From assembly GCF_003675895.1 (NCBI RefSeq), contig NZ_ML014757.1, positions 1 to 57,276 on the forward strand: a stretch of 57,276 bases of DNA, read 5' to 3'. Positions within the stretch are counted from its first letter, which is position 1, and each line of letters begins with the position of its first letter. Below, one piece after another: positions 29,492 to 38,226 of this stretch. This stretch comes from Parashewanella curva. GTDB taxonomy: Bacteria; Pseudomonadota; Gammaproteobacteria; Enterobacterales; Shewanellaceae. The position numbers were made by a program, and so were the translations under genes. Under the pieces are notes generated by a model that worked only from the letters and a program-made list of their open reading frames with translations, ran no database searches and was not told where the DNA came from.

Positions 29492-30367
29492 ATGAGCAAA
29501 GCAATGTTTGGAACACTTTCAAAAATGGCGGTATCTCTAAATGAAGAAAACACCGTTCAATACCACCTTAGAGTTGCCGATAAGCAACTCCATTTAAACC
29601 CTATCATTGGGAATAAACTGACACTGACTCATACAGGGAAAATTCTTTGTAGCAATTGTGGAAAACGCACCAAGAAAAGTTACTCTCAAGGCCACTGCTT
29701 TGTTTGTACTCAAAAGCTAGCCAGTTGCGACTTATGCATTATGAAACCAGAAACTTGCCACTTTGAGCAAGGCACATGCCGTGAGCCTGATTGGGCACAA
29801 ACTCACTGTTTCGTTCCTCATTATGTTTACCTTTCTAATACCTCTGGGCTAAAAGTGGGTATTACACGCCATAGCCAAATTCCAACTCGTTGGATAGACC
29901 AAGGTGCAACTCAAGGCTTGCCTATTTTCAAAGTTTCCACTCGACAACTTTCTGGCTTAATTGAAGTTGAACTAGCCAAATTGGTGAACGATAAAACTCA
30001 TTGGCAAGCCATGCTAAAAGGTAATGCAGCAGATCAAGATTTAAGCGCTCGTGCTGACGAGTTGATCCCACAAATCGAGAGTCGATTGCATGAACTCTGT
30101 ATGGAAAATGGTGAATATGAAATTGAACGCTTAAATGAAAATACGCAACCCATTCACTTCCCAGTTACAGAGTTTCCCACTAAAGTGAAATCTCATAACT
30201 TTGATAAAACTCCAGAAGTTTCTGGCACATTAATCGGCATCAAAGGGCAATATTTAATATTCGATACAGGTGTCATCAATATCAGAAAGTTCACGTCTTA
30301 TGAGGTTGAAGTGTCTATCGGTGCTTCAGAGCAACAACCTAAATCTGAGCAGTTGAGTTTAGTATGA
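29492..30367 (+). CDS. DUF2797 domain-containing protein
   Basis: A 291-residue cytosolic protein of a family common in gammaproteobacteria and of unknown function. It has a zinc-ribbon-like cysteine set (CSNCGKR...GHCFVC, then CDLCIMKPETCHFEQGTC), followed by the family core HYVYLSNTSGLKVGITRHSQ, which resembles a GIY-YIG-like nuclease segment. Its last codons overlap the next gene by 4 bp (ATGA), so the two are coupled. No strong ribosome site precedes ATG 29492. Confidence 0.88.
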   Translation: MSKAMFGTLSKMAVSLNEENTVQYHLRVADKQLHLNPIIGNKLTLTHTGKILCSNCGKRTKKSYSQGHCFVCTQKLASCDLCIMKPETCHFEQGTCREPDWAQTHCFVPHYVYLSNTSGLKVGITRHSQIPTRWIDQGATQGLPIFKVSTRQLSGLIEVELAKLVNDKTHWQAMLKGNAADQDLSARADELIPQIESRLHELCMENGEYEIERLNENTQPIHFPVTEFPTKVKSHNFDKTPEVSGTLIGIKGQYLIFDTGVINIRKFTSYEVEVSIGASEQQPKSEQLSLV

Positions 30368-30915
30368 ACGAATTTTACAAAGAGTTGATTACTCACACTG
30401 ACAATTGGGTCAAACGTGTGATCATGAAATACAACATTTGCCCATTTGCTCGCCAAGAAATCGAGAGCAACACGATTCGCTACTTAGTCATTGATGAAAC
30501 TAAAATCGCGAAACTGGCAGATAAACTCGTTGAAGAATACCAATACCTCGACCAACACCCTGAAGTGGAAACAAGCTTGATGATTTTGGCAAATGGTTTT
30601 GGCGACTTTAATCGCTATCTTGGAGCTGTTTATTTAGCAGAAGACTTGATTGAAGACTTAGGTTATGAAGGAACATACCAAATAGCCAGCTTTCATCCTG
30701 AGTATTGCTTTGAAGGTGAAGATTTTGATTCAGCAACGAATTACACTAACCGTTCTCCCTACCCTACTTTACATATCATCAGAGAGGCGAGCATAGAAAA
30801 GGCACTGGAAAACTATAATGAGCCAGAATCAATTCCAGAGCGAAACATCGCTTTTACCGAACGGAAAGGGGCTGCTTTTTTTATAGAGTTATTGAAGTCA
30901 TGTAAAAGCAATTAA
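30364..30915 (+). CDS. DUF1415 domain-containing protein
   Basis: A 183-residue soluble protein. The family-typical N-terminus TDNWVKRVIMKYNICPFARQ and the ASFHPEYCFEG and NRSPYPTLHIIRE segments make the family clear. Function is unknown; conserved Cys and His residues (CPFA, FHPEYCF) suggest metal or redox chemistry. Translationally coupled to the DUF2797 gene. Confidence 0.88.
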   Translation: MNEFYKELITHTDNWVKRVIMKYNICPFARQEIESNTIRYLVIDETKIAKLADKLVEEYQYLDQHPEVETSLMILANGFGDFNRYLGAVYLAEDLIEDLGYEGTYQIASFHPEYCFEGEDFDSATNYTNRSPYPTLHIIREASIEKALENYNEPESIPERNIAFTERKGAAFFIELLKSCKSN

Positions 30916-30999
30916 TTTCACCTTTTACAATTCAGATTAAATACAGCTGAGTTTTGTTAGTCTTTATAAAGTAGCTCTGAAAAGTTAAGGTCATGAATC

Positions 31000-31947
31000 A
31001 TGTCAACAACTATCTCCTATTGTAGGATTGACGGAGAGTTACTGACTTTAAGCCCTAAAGGTGAGCCTCCACAAGCTGCTGCTACGCTGCGGCAGTATTT
31101 TGAAACCTCAGCAAACAAAAAATACGAAGTATTAGCCATGCCTGGAAGGTTAAGTGAAGATTGTTATATACATCATGTCGCTATCGTTAATGAACAACTT
31201 CCTCGTTTTTTAAATAATGAACCTTTACTTCCAGTATTATTCGAAAATGACGAAGAGATAAAAAGATTTAACAGATCATGGAAAGCTAACTTTGATCCTA
31301 ACGAAACACTACAACACAAAAACTCAAATCAATTTGATTTAAGTAAAAAAGATAAACTCTCCTCTGCGTACGAGCATGTATTAGATCTTATCATCAAAAA
31401 CTCTCCTTTTTACCCACTGAATCAAGCCAAAGATAACTGGCATAACATTTCAACGGTATATATTGCCGCTATAAACGGAAGCGCTGGACAGCATTGGGTG
31501 GGCGGATTCAATAACTCCGAATTTTTCACACCAGCTAGACTGATCGAACATTTAGATGGTTATAACTTGACAAAAGTGAACGATTGGCGAATCACCAGTG
31601 ATGGCTCGGCAGATTATCTAACACCTAACGAACTTGTGCCAAGAGAACTCGCCTATTCAAGAGACTGTAATCTTCACTGGCGTTGGAGAAAGCTCTTGGT
31701 TACTCCATTTAGCAAGCCTTTTGCTCTAGAGGTATCAAAAGAGCTTAAAGCTCAGGGTTACAACAATTTTTCTGTCACTGGCTATCAATGTTATCTATTA
31801 TCTTGTCCAAAACTAATCACAGAAACTGAGCCTCAACGAGGTATCAAAATGGGCGCAGGATGGCTTAATATTTCAAGAAAAGGTGTAACTGTAACTTACC
31901 TTGTTTCTAGTGAAACTGAACCTATTAAAATAGAATTTCCTTCTTAA
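31000..31947 (+). CDS. Orphan protein, function unknown
   Basis: I do not recognise this 315-residue protein. It has no signal peptide or membrane segment. The N-terminal half is polar; the C-terminal half has a well-ordered composition with WVGGFNNSEFFTPARLIEHL, NLHWRWRKLLVTP and VTGYQCYLLSCPKL. AAGG lies about 10 bp before ATG 31000. It is flanked by a strong terminator and stands at the start of an accessory region rich in lineage-specific genes, so a secreted effector or a surface-associated role is possible but unsupported. Confidence 0.6.
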   Translation: MSTTISYCRIDGELLTLSPKGEPPQAAATLRQYFETSANKKYEVLAMPGRLSEDCYIHHVAIVNEQLPRFLNNEPLLPVLFENDEEIKRFNRSWKANFDPNETLQHKNSNQFDLSKKDKLSSAYEHVLDLIIKNSPFYPLNQAKDNWHNISTVYIAAINGSAGQHWVGGFNNSEFFTPARLIEHLDGYNLTKVNDWRITSDGSADYLTPNELVPRELAYSRDCNLHWRWRKLLVTPFSKPFALEVSKELKAQGYNNFSVTGYQCYLLSCPKLITETEPQRGIKMGAGWLNISRKGVTVTYLVSSETEPIKIEFPS

Positions 31948-31953
31948 GACATC

Positions 31954-31976
31954 AAGGCACCTTGTCTAGGTGCCTT
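31954..31976. terminator. Bidirectional intrinsic terminator
   Basis: AAGGCACCT and AGGTGCCTT form a 9-bp perfect stem with a TGTCT loop between two convergent genes. On the plus strand it runs into TTAATC, on the minus strand into GATGTCTT. It serves the orphan protein gene and the SGNH hydrolase gene. Confidence 0.75.
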
Positions 31977-31994
31977 TAATCAAGATATAAGTTC

Positions 31995-33236
31995 TTAACT
32001 CTGACAATAGAACCCATTTTCCTTCAAAATATCACAAGCTTTGTCAGCAATAATTTTGTGAGTTATTGTGGTCGGATGCACACTATCCCAGAACATATAC
32101 TGCTCAGGGTGCAGGCATATCTTCCCGTTAGGTATTGCCATTTCATTAGCAGCACGCAAACTCGGGTTCGTTTCTTCTAGGTTAGTATCATCAATACCAG
32201 GTGTCGGTATCCGTGAACAAGGCTCATGAATATCCTTAAAACCATAGCTATCGGCATTATCCATAATCCCCTTAAAAATGGCATTAGCATCGACTAAAAC
32301 TAGTTTTACACCTTTTCTTTCATACTTCCGTTTTAACTCTCTATATTTATCTTCCTGAAGTTGATTATTTAAATCTATTAAGCGCTTAGTTTCTGCCGCT
32401 TTATCTTTAGCGCCACCGCTTATATAACGAGGGGTAAGTGATATATCGGGCATATTCAACCACGCAATATTTCTAGCACCATATTCAATTTCTTGCTCAA
32501 TAACCTCGGCCTGAACATTAACTACTCGCTGAGGATCTTGATAAAGGTTGAGGTAATCATTACCACCAAAAAACACTACGGCTAAGTCATTAGGCCTGTA
32601 GTCCCCATATTTATAATGAACTCCTTTGGCAATTAAATCTAAGCATGGGGGAATTAAACTACCATTAATCATATCCTTAGCGACTTTAGTTAAATCACCA
32701 AACAAATCTCCAATACCTATTACTTTATCAGTCAAACATAAGGTCCAACCACCAGCATGAGACACATTGATATATCTTTGTTTGTTACTGGTAGGTATTC
32801 CCATTTTTTTAGACAAATATTCAGGCCAAAGTAATCCATTGCTCCATCGGCCGTTGTCATAATGCTTTGCAGGAAGGACAGGTACAGCTTTTGATACGGT
32901 TAAAATACTAATCGCAGCACTTAAAATCCCTCGTTCAACTGTACGGCAAGGTATCAGCTTCCAACTACAGAACCAACCATAACCCGGAATACGATCCGAT
33001 AACCAAGATCTCACCCAAGGTTGAATATGATCTATCCCTGCATCTCCTGTTTCTCCATTCATGGTTTTTAGCAAATAGAGCGTAGAGTTGTCCCCCCCAT
33101 CATCGGAGAGACTGTCTCCGAGAATGATCAATCTATCAACTTTTCTGGGCTCAGCCTTTACCAAACTCTGAATCCCGAGAATACAAAACAAAGTCAGGAC
33201 TACGGTAAATAGTCTTTTATATTTACGTAGATACAT
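31995..33236 (-). CDS. Secreted SGNH/GDSL hydrolase
   Basis: A 413-residue predicted esterase or lipase. A signal peptide (about residues 1-28, hydrophobic VVLTLFCILGIQSLVKA) precedes block I LIILGDSLSDDGG with the nucleophile Ser42; block III FFGGNDYL and block V WDSVHPT supply the Gly/Asn and Asp/His residues. All four SGNH blocks are present. An insertion between blocks I and III carries four cysteines (about 70-80 and 160-200), perhaps disulfides. I choose ATG 33236 over the GTG one codon upstream. Export through Sec and action on lipids are inferred. Confidence 0.85.
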   Translation of the reverse strand: MYLRKYKRLFTVVLTLFCILGIQSLVKAEPRKVDRLIILGDSLSDDGGDNSTLYLLKTMNGETGDAGIDHIQPWVRSWLSDRIPGYGWFCSWKLIPCRTVERGILSAAISILTVSKAVPVLPAKHYDNGRWSNGLLWPEYLSKKMGIPTSNKQRYINVSHAGGWTLCLTDKVIGIGDLFGDLTKVAKDMINGSLIPPCLDLIAKGVHYKYGDYRPNDLAVVFFGGNDYLNLYQDPQRVVNVQAEVIEQEIEYGARNIAWLNMPDISLTPRYISGGAKDKAAETKRLIDLNNQLQEDKYRELKRKYERKGVKLVLVDANAIFKGIMDNADSYGFKDIHEPCSRIPTPGIDDTNLEETNPSLRAANEMAIPNGKICLHPEQYMFWDSVHPTTITHKIIADKACDILKENGFYCQS

Positions 33237-33342
33237 CACAATTTACCTCACATACAAAGTGATTATCACGTATATGTTAACAAGGGGAAAGGAAATGCTT
33301 TAGAGCATTACTTTATTAATAAGACGGAACCTGTATGAGACG

Positions 33343-33666
33343 TTATTCGCTAGACTTTTCCATAATGATCCCTGCAGATTGAACATCACTATGATCATAA
33401 GTTGAAATGCTACCTTGCCCAAGGTAACTTTTTATTGTTGCATCTCCATGTCCTCCCCCTACAGACAGCGGCTTCCAGGCGTCTTTTAGTGCTTCAATTA
33501 AATTTGCATAATCGTTTTCACCATCCTTGCTATAACAGTTAATTGGTATATTGGGCAAATTATCTTTACCAAATAAATTTGCACCCGAGATGAAACAAAG
33601 CGCCGTTACCGTCTCAGCAGAAGCATTAGATGGTATAAAAACAAAACTAAAAAACAGGGCTAGCAA
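33343..33666 (-). CDS. Small secreted protein, probably frameshifted at its 5' end
   Basis: An unrecognised protein of about 107 residues. The visible frame begins at a TTG with no ribosome site, inside a hydrophobic segment that ends with the signal-peptidase site SNASA before ETV. An ATG at 33682 lies in another frame and runs into a stop after 11 codons. Removing one base from the T6 tract (33651-33656, read on the minus strand) would join that ATG to this frame and give a complete signal peptide (MLIRKFASPVFSFVFIPSNA). The mature part has two cysteines and a GGGHGD segment. Broken gene, phase-variable gene or sequencing error are all possible. Confidence 0.5.
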   Translation of the reverse strand: MLALFFSFVFIPSNASAETVTALCFISGANLFGKDNLPNIPINCYSKDGENDYANLIEALKDAWKPLSVGGGHGDATIKSYLGQGSISTYDHSDVQSAGIIMEKSSE

Positions 33667-33726
33667 ATTTGCGAATAAGCATTATGAGTAAGCAATTAAA
33701 CATTTATGAAAAAGCATTTATAGTAA

Positions 33727-33741
33727 CCGCGTAAAACGCGG
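33727..33741 (-). terminator. Hairpin after the 266-residue effector-like gene
   Basis: CCGCGT and ACGCGG pair around AAA, about 20 bp downstream of the stop of the minus-strand gene. The stem is short but GC-rich; T-richness after it is weak. Confidence 0.4.
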
Positions 33742-33762
33742 CTAAATTAAGTAGAGCGATTT

Positions 33763-34563
33763 TCAAACTACGCCTGAACAACCCTCCGATAGACGATAAC
33801 GAGATTGCTCCTTTCTCACCTCGGAGGCATACTCAAATACACTAATACTCGGCAGAAAACTTTGCCGTTTTGATCTATCTTCCATTTCTCCCTCCCTGAG
33901 ACCAATTTTAAGTAAGTTCAGCGCTGCATGAGCACCATTATTTATTTTCAAACTATATGAAGAGTTATCTTTATAATGTCTTTCCCATACTTCTAGCATC
34001 AATTTAGTATCCAAGCCATTTAATGTCACTTTGAACTTACTGTCTTTTAATTCACAACCCCATCGACGAATACCATTAGCTAAATGCTCCATTTGCTGTG
34101 GGTCATAAAATTGTTGTTTTACCCGATTGAACTCACGGGTTTTATACATAGCTAAATAGAATTTATGATCATGAGGATCAAAATCATCTTCAAATGACAA
34201 ATAGTGTAATGTATATTCAGATTGTAAAAGCAACGCCACATGACGCTTGTTAAAATTTAACACCATCACATCATCATTATTTAATGGAAGCTGAGAGACA
34301 AATATTGCAGCCGCAACCACATCAGCCCCTGTTATGATGGGAGTTCTACATGTATTCCAAATCCCCAAAAAACCAGTAACCAAAATATTACTAGAAGAAG
34401 GAATGGATAACGTATAAGTGCGAAGACGAGATTCTGACGAACGTTCTTTAGAATAAGTAGAACCGAATACTACTTGTGGCTGTTGACCATTTACACTACC
34501 GTTAACACTTACAGGGTTCCCCCCTTGGTTCGGTGCAGACATAACTCCGAAGTGTCGGAACAT
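33763..34563 (-). CDS. Effector-like protein, possible permuted papain fold lacking the catalytic Cys
   Basis: A 266-residue soluble protein, not recognised as a named family. The first about 35 residues are Gly/Ser/Asn/Gln-rich and look disordered, as in many secreted effectors. The central part has RHVALLLQSEYTLHYLSFE and the C-terminal part NNGAHAALNLLKIGL. This order recalls circularly permuted papain-like domains, where a His (HVAL) comes first and NCxxAAxxLLKxGG later. Here the expected Cys is Gly, so if the fold is right the enzyme may be inactive. There is no membrane segment. ATG 34563 is taken as start; the ATG at 34542 is possible. The fold is inference from motif order only. Confidence 0.5.
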   Translation of the reverse strand: MFRHFGVMSAPNQGGNPVSVNGSVNGQQPQVVFGSTYSKERSSESRLRTYTLSIPSSSNILVTGFLGIWNTCRTPIITGADVVAAAIFVSQLPLNNDDVMVLNFNKRHVALLLQSEYTLHYLSFEDDFDPHDHKFYLAMYKTREFNRVKQQFYDPQQMEHLANGIRRWGCELKDSKFKVTLNGLDTKLMLEVWERHYKDNSSYSLKINNGAHAALNLLKIGLREGEMEDRSKRQSFLPSISVFEYASEVRKEQSRYRLSEGCSGVV

Positions 34564-34597
34564 ACTTTTCTAATTTATGTAAAACTTATTCATTTTA

Positions 34598-34667
34598 TAC
34601 AATATGTTTCCCCCAAAAGCTGGTTAACCTTTGTTCATCATCATTATAGAGGCCGTAACATATTGTA
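34598..34667. repeat. 11-bp inverted repeat in a divergent promoter region
   Basis: TACAATATGTT (34598-34608) and AACATATTGTA (34657-34667) are exact inverted copies separated by 48 bp, between the divergent effector-like and ABC permease genes. It could be a pair of operator half-sites or chance in AT-rich DNA. Confidence 0.35.
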
Positions 34668-34738
34668 AAAAAGTATTAAAACTCTTGTGGTTAATCCTAT
34701 TCAGCAGGTATTGTGGCGTTAATATAAAATATTGGAAT

Positions 34739-35578
34739 ATGCGAATGCTTCAAACTTCCGAGCCTAGCACCTTAAGAAATACATTGCTGATCACAGCTTT
34801 TGATGTTCAAAAGCTCTTTTTTCAACGCCGTGGCGTCATTGCCATAAGCTGTTTTTCATTGGTTTGGCTTTTTCTTCTTATTTATCCTATCCATGGTGCA
34901 GTAGAACTGTTAAATAACCCTAATTTCAAAGATTTTATTATTGGTTTTGCTCAAATGAGCCAAACTGAAAAACTACTAAACTGGCAAGTGCCTGAACTTA
35001 CCGTTTACTGGGTCATTGCCCTTTACCTCTATCCAATGTTCAGCATCATTATAACCGCCGATCAATTTGCTTCAGATAAACAAAGAGGCACGTTACGATT
35101 TTTACTGTTGAGATCGAATAGAGATAGTCTATTCTTCGGTCGATTTTTGGCACAAATGCTTATTCAAACCATACTAATCGCCCTTTCTCTCTTGGCCACC
35201 ATATTTCTAGCTTGTTACAGAGATATCGATTTACTGCTGCCATCACTTTCATCGAGTGGCTTCATTGTTATCGCCCTTATTATTAACCTTTTACCTTACA
35301 CTGCTTTAATGTCTCTGCTTTCGCTTCACGCCAATAGTGCACGTCAAGCCACACTCTATGCGGTGTTATTTTGGATGTTAACTAGCTTGGGACTTGCCAT
35401 ACTCAACTACTTTTTTCCAGTAACCGAATTTTTACAGTTCATAAAACCCGGAGTGCAACTGTCTGACATGCTCAATACCCAAGGAGCTGGAGTACTAACA
35501 TATTCAATGCTCCCTATAATTCAAGCCGTCGCTTTCTTAGCCTTAGGTAGAGTTTACATGCAAAGGAGTGCGTTATGA
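34739..35578 (+). CDS. ABC-2 type transporter permease
   Basis: A 279-residue membrane protein with about six hydrophobic segments, of the NosY/CcmB-like ABC-2 class. The cytoplasmic DQFASDKQRGTLRFLLLRSNR motif after the second segment is typical of this class. The frame can be extended upstream to 34631, but ATG 34739, preceded by GGAA, gives the usual start. It overlaps the ATPase gene by 4 bp (ATGA). The pair is probably an exporter; the substrate is unknown. Confidence 0.85.
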   Translation: MRMLQTSEPSTLRNTLLITAFDVQKLFFQRRGVIAISCFSLVWLFLLIYPIHGAVELLNNPNFKDFIIGFAQMSQTEKLLNWQVPELTVYWVIALYLYPMFSIIITADQFASDKQRGTLRFLLLRSNRDSLFFGRFLAQMLIQTILIALSLLATIFLACYRDIDLLLPSLSSSGFIVIALIINLLPYTALMSLLSLHANSARQATLYAVLFWMLTSLGLAILNYFFPVTEFLQFIKPGVQLSDMLNTQGAGVLTYSMLPIIQAVAFLALGRVYMQRSAL

Positions 35579-36480
35579 GTATTATTGTTGCCAAATCACT
35601 GAGCAAACATTACGGAACTAATAAAGCTCTTGATCAAGTGAGCTTTGAAATAGAAGACGGTCTTCCTACAGCACTTGTTGGCCCCAATGGTGCAGGCAAA
35701 ACAACATTGTTTAAACTCATTTGCGGATTTATGGCTCCAACTTCTGGAGAAATTGAAATTTTGGGGCACAAAGCGGGGAGTAATTCATTAATTAGTAAGA
35801 TGTCTGCTCTACCTCAAGACAGTTTACTTGATCCTAACTTAGCCATAATTACCCAACTTACTCAATTTGGTCAGCTCCAAGGCTTAAGCCATACCAAGGC
35901 TAAACATGAAGCAATAAAGGTTTTAGAGATAGTTGAACTCACTGATGCTGCGAAAGAAAAACCCACAGCATTAAGTCATGGTATGGCTAAGCGAGTAGCT
36001 ATTGCACAATCATTAATTGGCGAACCAGAATTAATTTTATTGGATGAGCCGACCGCAGGCATCGATCCATCAAATGCTAAAACTATCCGCACATTAATTA
36101 CTGAGCAAAGAACTAAGAGTAAGTTCTTAATCAGTTCACATAACCTTGATGAACTCGAAAAACTCTGTGATCAAGTTTTGTATTTAGACAATGGACAATT
36201 ACAGCAATCATTGTCTATTCATCAACACTCTGACTCTTTTGAGTTTTTAACCCTTACCCTCAAAGGCTCAGAAAATCTAAAGCCAATCATTAAAGAAATC
36301 CAAAAAATACCTCTAGTTAGCAACATTGTTCAGACACAATCAAACGAATTGTCACTTCAATATGATTCTGAACATAGCCTAGATTTTGAAGTGCAATTAC
36401 TGACCTGCTTACATAAAAAACAATGCCAATACCAAAGCATTTATAAAGGTAAACGATTAGAAGATAAGCTATTTTCCTAA
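35575..36480 (+). CDS. ABC transporter ATP-binding protein
   Basis: A 301-residue ABC ATPase. Walker A GPNGAGKTTL is near residue 37, the signature reads LSHGMAKR instead of LSGGQ, Walker B is LILLDEPTAGID, and the H-loop is LISSHNLDEL. The C-terminal about 85 residues are an extra domain seen in drug- and copper-type (NosF-like) ABC-2 exporters. It pairs with the upstream permease. The genes just downstream and on the other strand are effector-like, so export or self-protection can be imagined, without direct evidence. Confidence 0.9.
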   Translation: MSIIVAKSLSKHYGTNKALDQVSFEIEDGLPTALVGPNGAGKTTLFKLICGFMAPTSGEIEILGHKAGSNSLISKMSALPQDSLLDPNLAIITQLTQFGQLQGLSHTKAKHEAIKVLEIVELTDAAKEKPTALSHGMAKRVAIAQSLIGEPELILLDEPTAGIDPSNAKTIRTLITEQRTKSKFLISSHNLDELEKLCDQVLYLDNGQLQQSLSIHQHSDSFEFLTLTLKGSENLKPIIKEIQKIPLVSNIVQTQSNELSLQYDSEHSLDFEVQLLTCLHKKQCQYQSIYKGKRLEDKLFS

Positions 36481-36490
36481 CTGCAATTAT

Positions 36491-36553
36491 ATTGAAAAGT
36501 TGCAACTTACCTTAATTTAGTCAAACTTTAAGGATAAATTGTAACTTTTCAAT
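36491..36553 (+). promoter_or_regulatory. 63-nt nested stem-loop reaching the start codon of the next gene
   Basis: Outer arms ATTGAAAAGTTGCAA and TTGTAACTTTTCAAT pair with one mismatch; inside them CCTTAA and TTAAGG pair again. The right arm ends on the AT of the ATG at 36552. It could terminate the ABC operon, or as RNA control access to the start of the following gene, or be an operator. Confidence 0.55.
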
Positions 36554-37958
36554 GGTAATGAGTATGTCCTTCTCAGGTATTTCAGCAGCGAGCCAAACAA
36601 GTAAAGCTTCAGTCACTGATACTGAAAATGTATCGCCCACAACTGTGAAAGTGAGTTTCGGCAAAGGAAAAACCTACATTGCCACAGTAGCTGAATCCCC
36701 CATTGAAGGTCATGACTACGATGTGACAATAAAACAAAGCGTTATTACTAGATTTATTAGCTTTTTTCAAGAAATGATAGATTTGCATTTCGGAGATGAA
36801 GACGCTCAAACTACTAAACAAAAAACTTTTGATAAAGTCGCAAACATTGCTATTAAAGAATATCAATCAAGGGTAGCACGCCCGACATCACAAACACTTT
36901 CATATGTGATCCCTACACCTCAACCGCAACATACTTTAACACATTCTGAACCAAGGCCAGAATTAAAACACTTTCCCACAGCCCCTTCTCAGTCAAGTGC
37001 TTATCGAATCCAAGATATACAGGGGCACAGTTCAAGTGCAGCATCACCGCAATATCATAACGAACCTAAGTTAAATGAAACCCCCACGTTTGATGATGCC
37101 GTACAAGATTTACAAAAAGATTACTCGTGGATCGATTTGGATTCAATTGCTAATCATCAGGATGTGAGAATGAGTAAACAATTAGTTTCTCAAGCTTTAG
37201 CTTCGTCAAGCCTGCGCCCGCAAGAGCAATTTACCCAGCAAGAACAAAATGCTATCAGGCTAGCTGGGCATCAAGTTATGCAGGCAGAACTTGCTCGCAC
37301 TTTTGGAAATATGTATCTAACTACCAACCCATCTTCGGTAGAAGCTACATCTGTTAGCCTAGAAACTCAACTATCAGAAGTTCAGCAAGTTGTGTTATCT
37401 AAACAAGACTTCAAAAATTTAAAAGCCTTTTTAAATCATGACAATAAAAATATGAGCTATGCCTTGGGTGCTTTTATTCATCATCGTCCGGATGGCAAGT
37501 TAAACATCGACAACTATAGGGATATACTTAAGAATCCAACAACCAAGCCTGCAATGGTTATTAGAGAGTGCCATAAATTTTTGGCCGATAAGATACAAGA
37601 ATCAAAATTTCAAGCGGAGATAGAATACGCTAAGCAACTCTCTTCGCCTCCTACTGACATGGTAGATCGAGTTTCACCTGAAAACAGAAAGAACTACAAT
37701 GAATGTATGGCAAGAATAGAACATATGATACATTCCAGAAATATTACTAGAGCGGAGTTTATCAAAAAGATAAAGCAAGCAGGTTTCGGAGAGGGTATAT
37801 TCGCAATTGAAAGCAGAGTTGCATTGAAAGATCAGCCTTGGAAAACCTATGATTCCTTTGATCCTCAATCAAAGGTTGTTCGAGTTCACGCAAATGTTGA
37901 CAAATTCAATACAGAACGCAGTGCTCTTCAATTAAAAATACTAAGTGAGACGCTCTAA
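36552..37958 (+). CDS. Orphan effector-like protein
   Basis: A 468-residue soluble protein I do not recognise. There is no signal peptide or membrane segment. The N-terminal about 35 residues are Ser/Thr-rich, followed by TVKVSFGKGKTYIATVAES and SVITRFISFFQEMIDLHFGD. Residues about 105-175 are rich in Pro, Gln, Ser and His and look like a disordered linker. The C-terminal about 280 residues are mostly helical. Three in-frame ATGs (36552, 36558, 36564) compete as starts and none has a close ribosome site. A Ser/Thr-rich N-terminus, a disordered linker and a helical body would fit a type III or IV secretion effector, but this is only suggestive. Confidence 0.6.
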   Translation: MVMSMSFSGISAASQTSKASVTDTENVSPTTVKVSFGKGKTYIATVAESPIEGHDYDVTIKQSVITRFISFFQEMIDLHFGDEDAQTTKQKTFDKVANIAIKEYQSRVARPTSQTLSYVIPTPQPQHTLTHSEPRPELKHFPTAPSQSSAYRIQDIQGHSSSAASPQYHNEPKLNETPTFDDAVQDLQKDYSWIDLDSIANHQDVRMSKQLVSQALASSSLRPQEQFTQQEQNAIRLAGHQVMQAELARTFGNMYLTTNPSSVEATSVSLETQLSEVQQVVLSKQDFKNLKAFLNHDNKNMSYALGAFIHHRPDGKLNIDNYRDILKNPTTKPAMVIRECHKFLADKIQESKFQAEIEYAKQLSSPPTDMVDRVSPENRKNYNECMARIEHMIHSRNITRAEFIKKIKQAGFGEGIFAIESRVALKDQPWKTYDSFDPQSKVVRVHANVDKFNTERSALQLKILSETL

Positions 37959-37961
37959 AGA

Positions 37962-37992
37962 AAAAGCCGAAACTCAATGAGTCACGGCTTTC
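37962..37992. terminator. Bidirectional intrinsic terminator
   Basis: AAAGCCG and CGGCTTT flank the inner pair ACTCA/TGAGT, giving a long stem between the convergent orphan gene and the cold-shock gene. On the minus strand it is followed by TTTCTTTAG, so it works best for the cold-shock gene. Confidence 0.8.
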
Positions 37993-38016
37993 GAATTCTT
38001 ATTGCTCTAATCAGTA

Positions 38017-38226
38017 TTAACCAATTACAGATACTTCTTCAGCTTGAGGACCTTTTTGACCTTGAGTTACGTTGAACTCAACTTTTTGGCCTTCTTCAAG
38101 AGTTTTGAAGCCATCAGAAAGGATAGCGCGGAAGTGAACGAATACGTCTGGACCTGATTCTTGCTCGATGAAACCAAAACCTTTGTCAGAGTTGAACCAT
38201 TTAACGGTACCAGTAGTCTTTGCCAT
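38017..38226 (-). CDS. Cold-shock-like protein
   Basis: A 69-residue CspA-family RNA chaperone. Both nucleic-acid-binding motifs are intact: RNP1 KGFGFIE and RNP2 VFVHF, in the five-stranded OB fold. It binds single-stranded RNA and prevents secondary structure. It is monocistronic, with a strong promoter about 135 bp upstream, a long untranslated leader and a strong terminator, the usual layout of csp genes. Whether it is cold-induced or constitutive (CspC/CspE-like) cannot be told. Confidence 0.95.
   Translation of the reverse strand: MAKTTGTVKWFNSDKGFGFIEQESGPDVFVHFRAILSDGFKTLEEGQKVEFNVTQGQKGPQAEEVSVIG

Noticed and set aside
34648-34657. AGAGGCCGT match to the ends of the 7045-7314 element
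   Set aside because: Only nine bases match and no partner end is nearby; probably chance.
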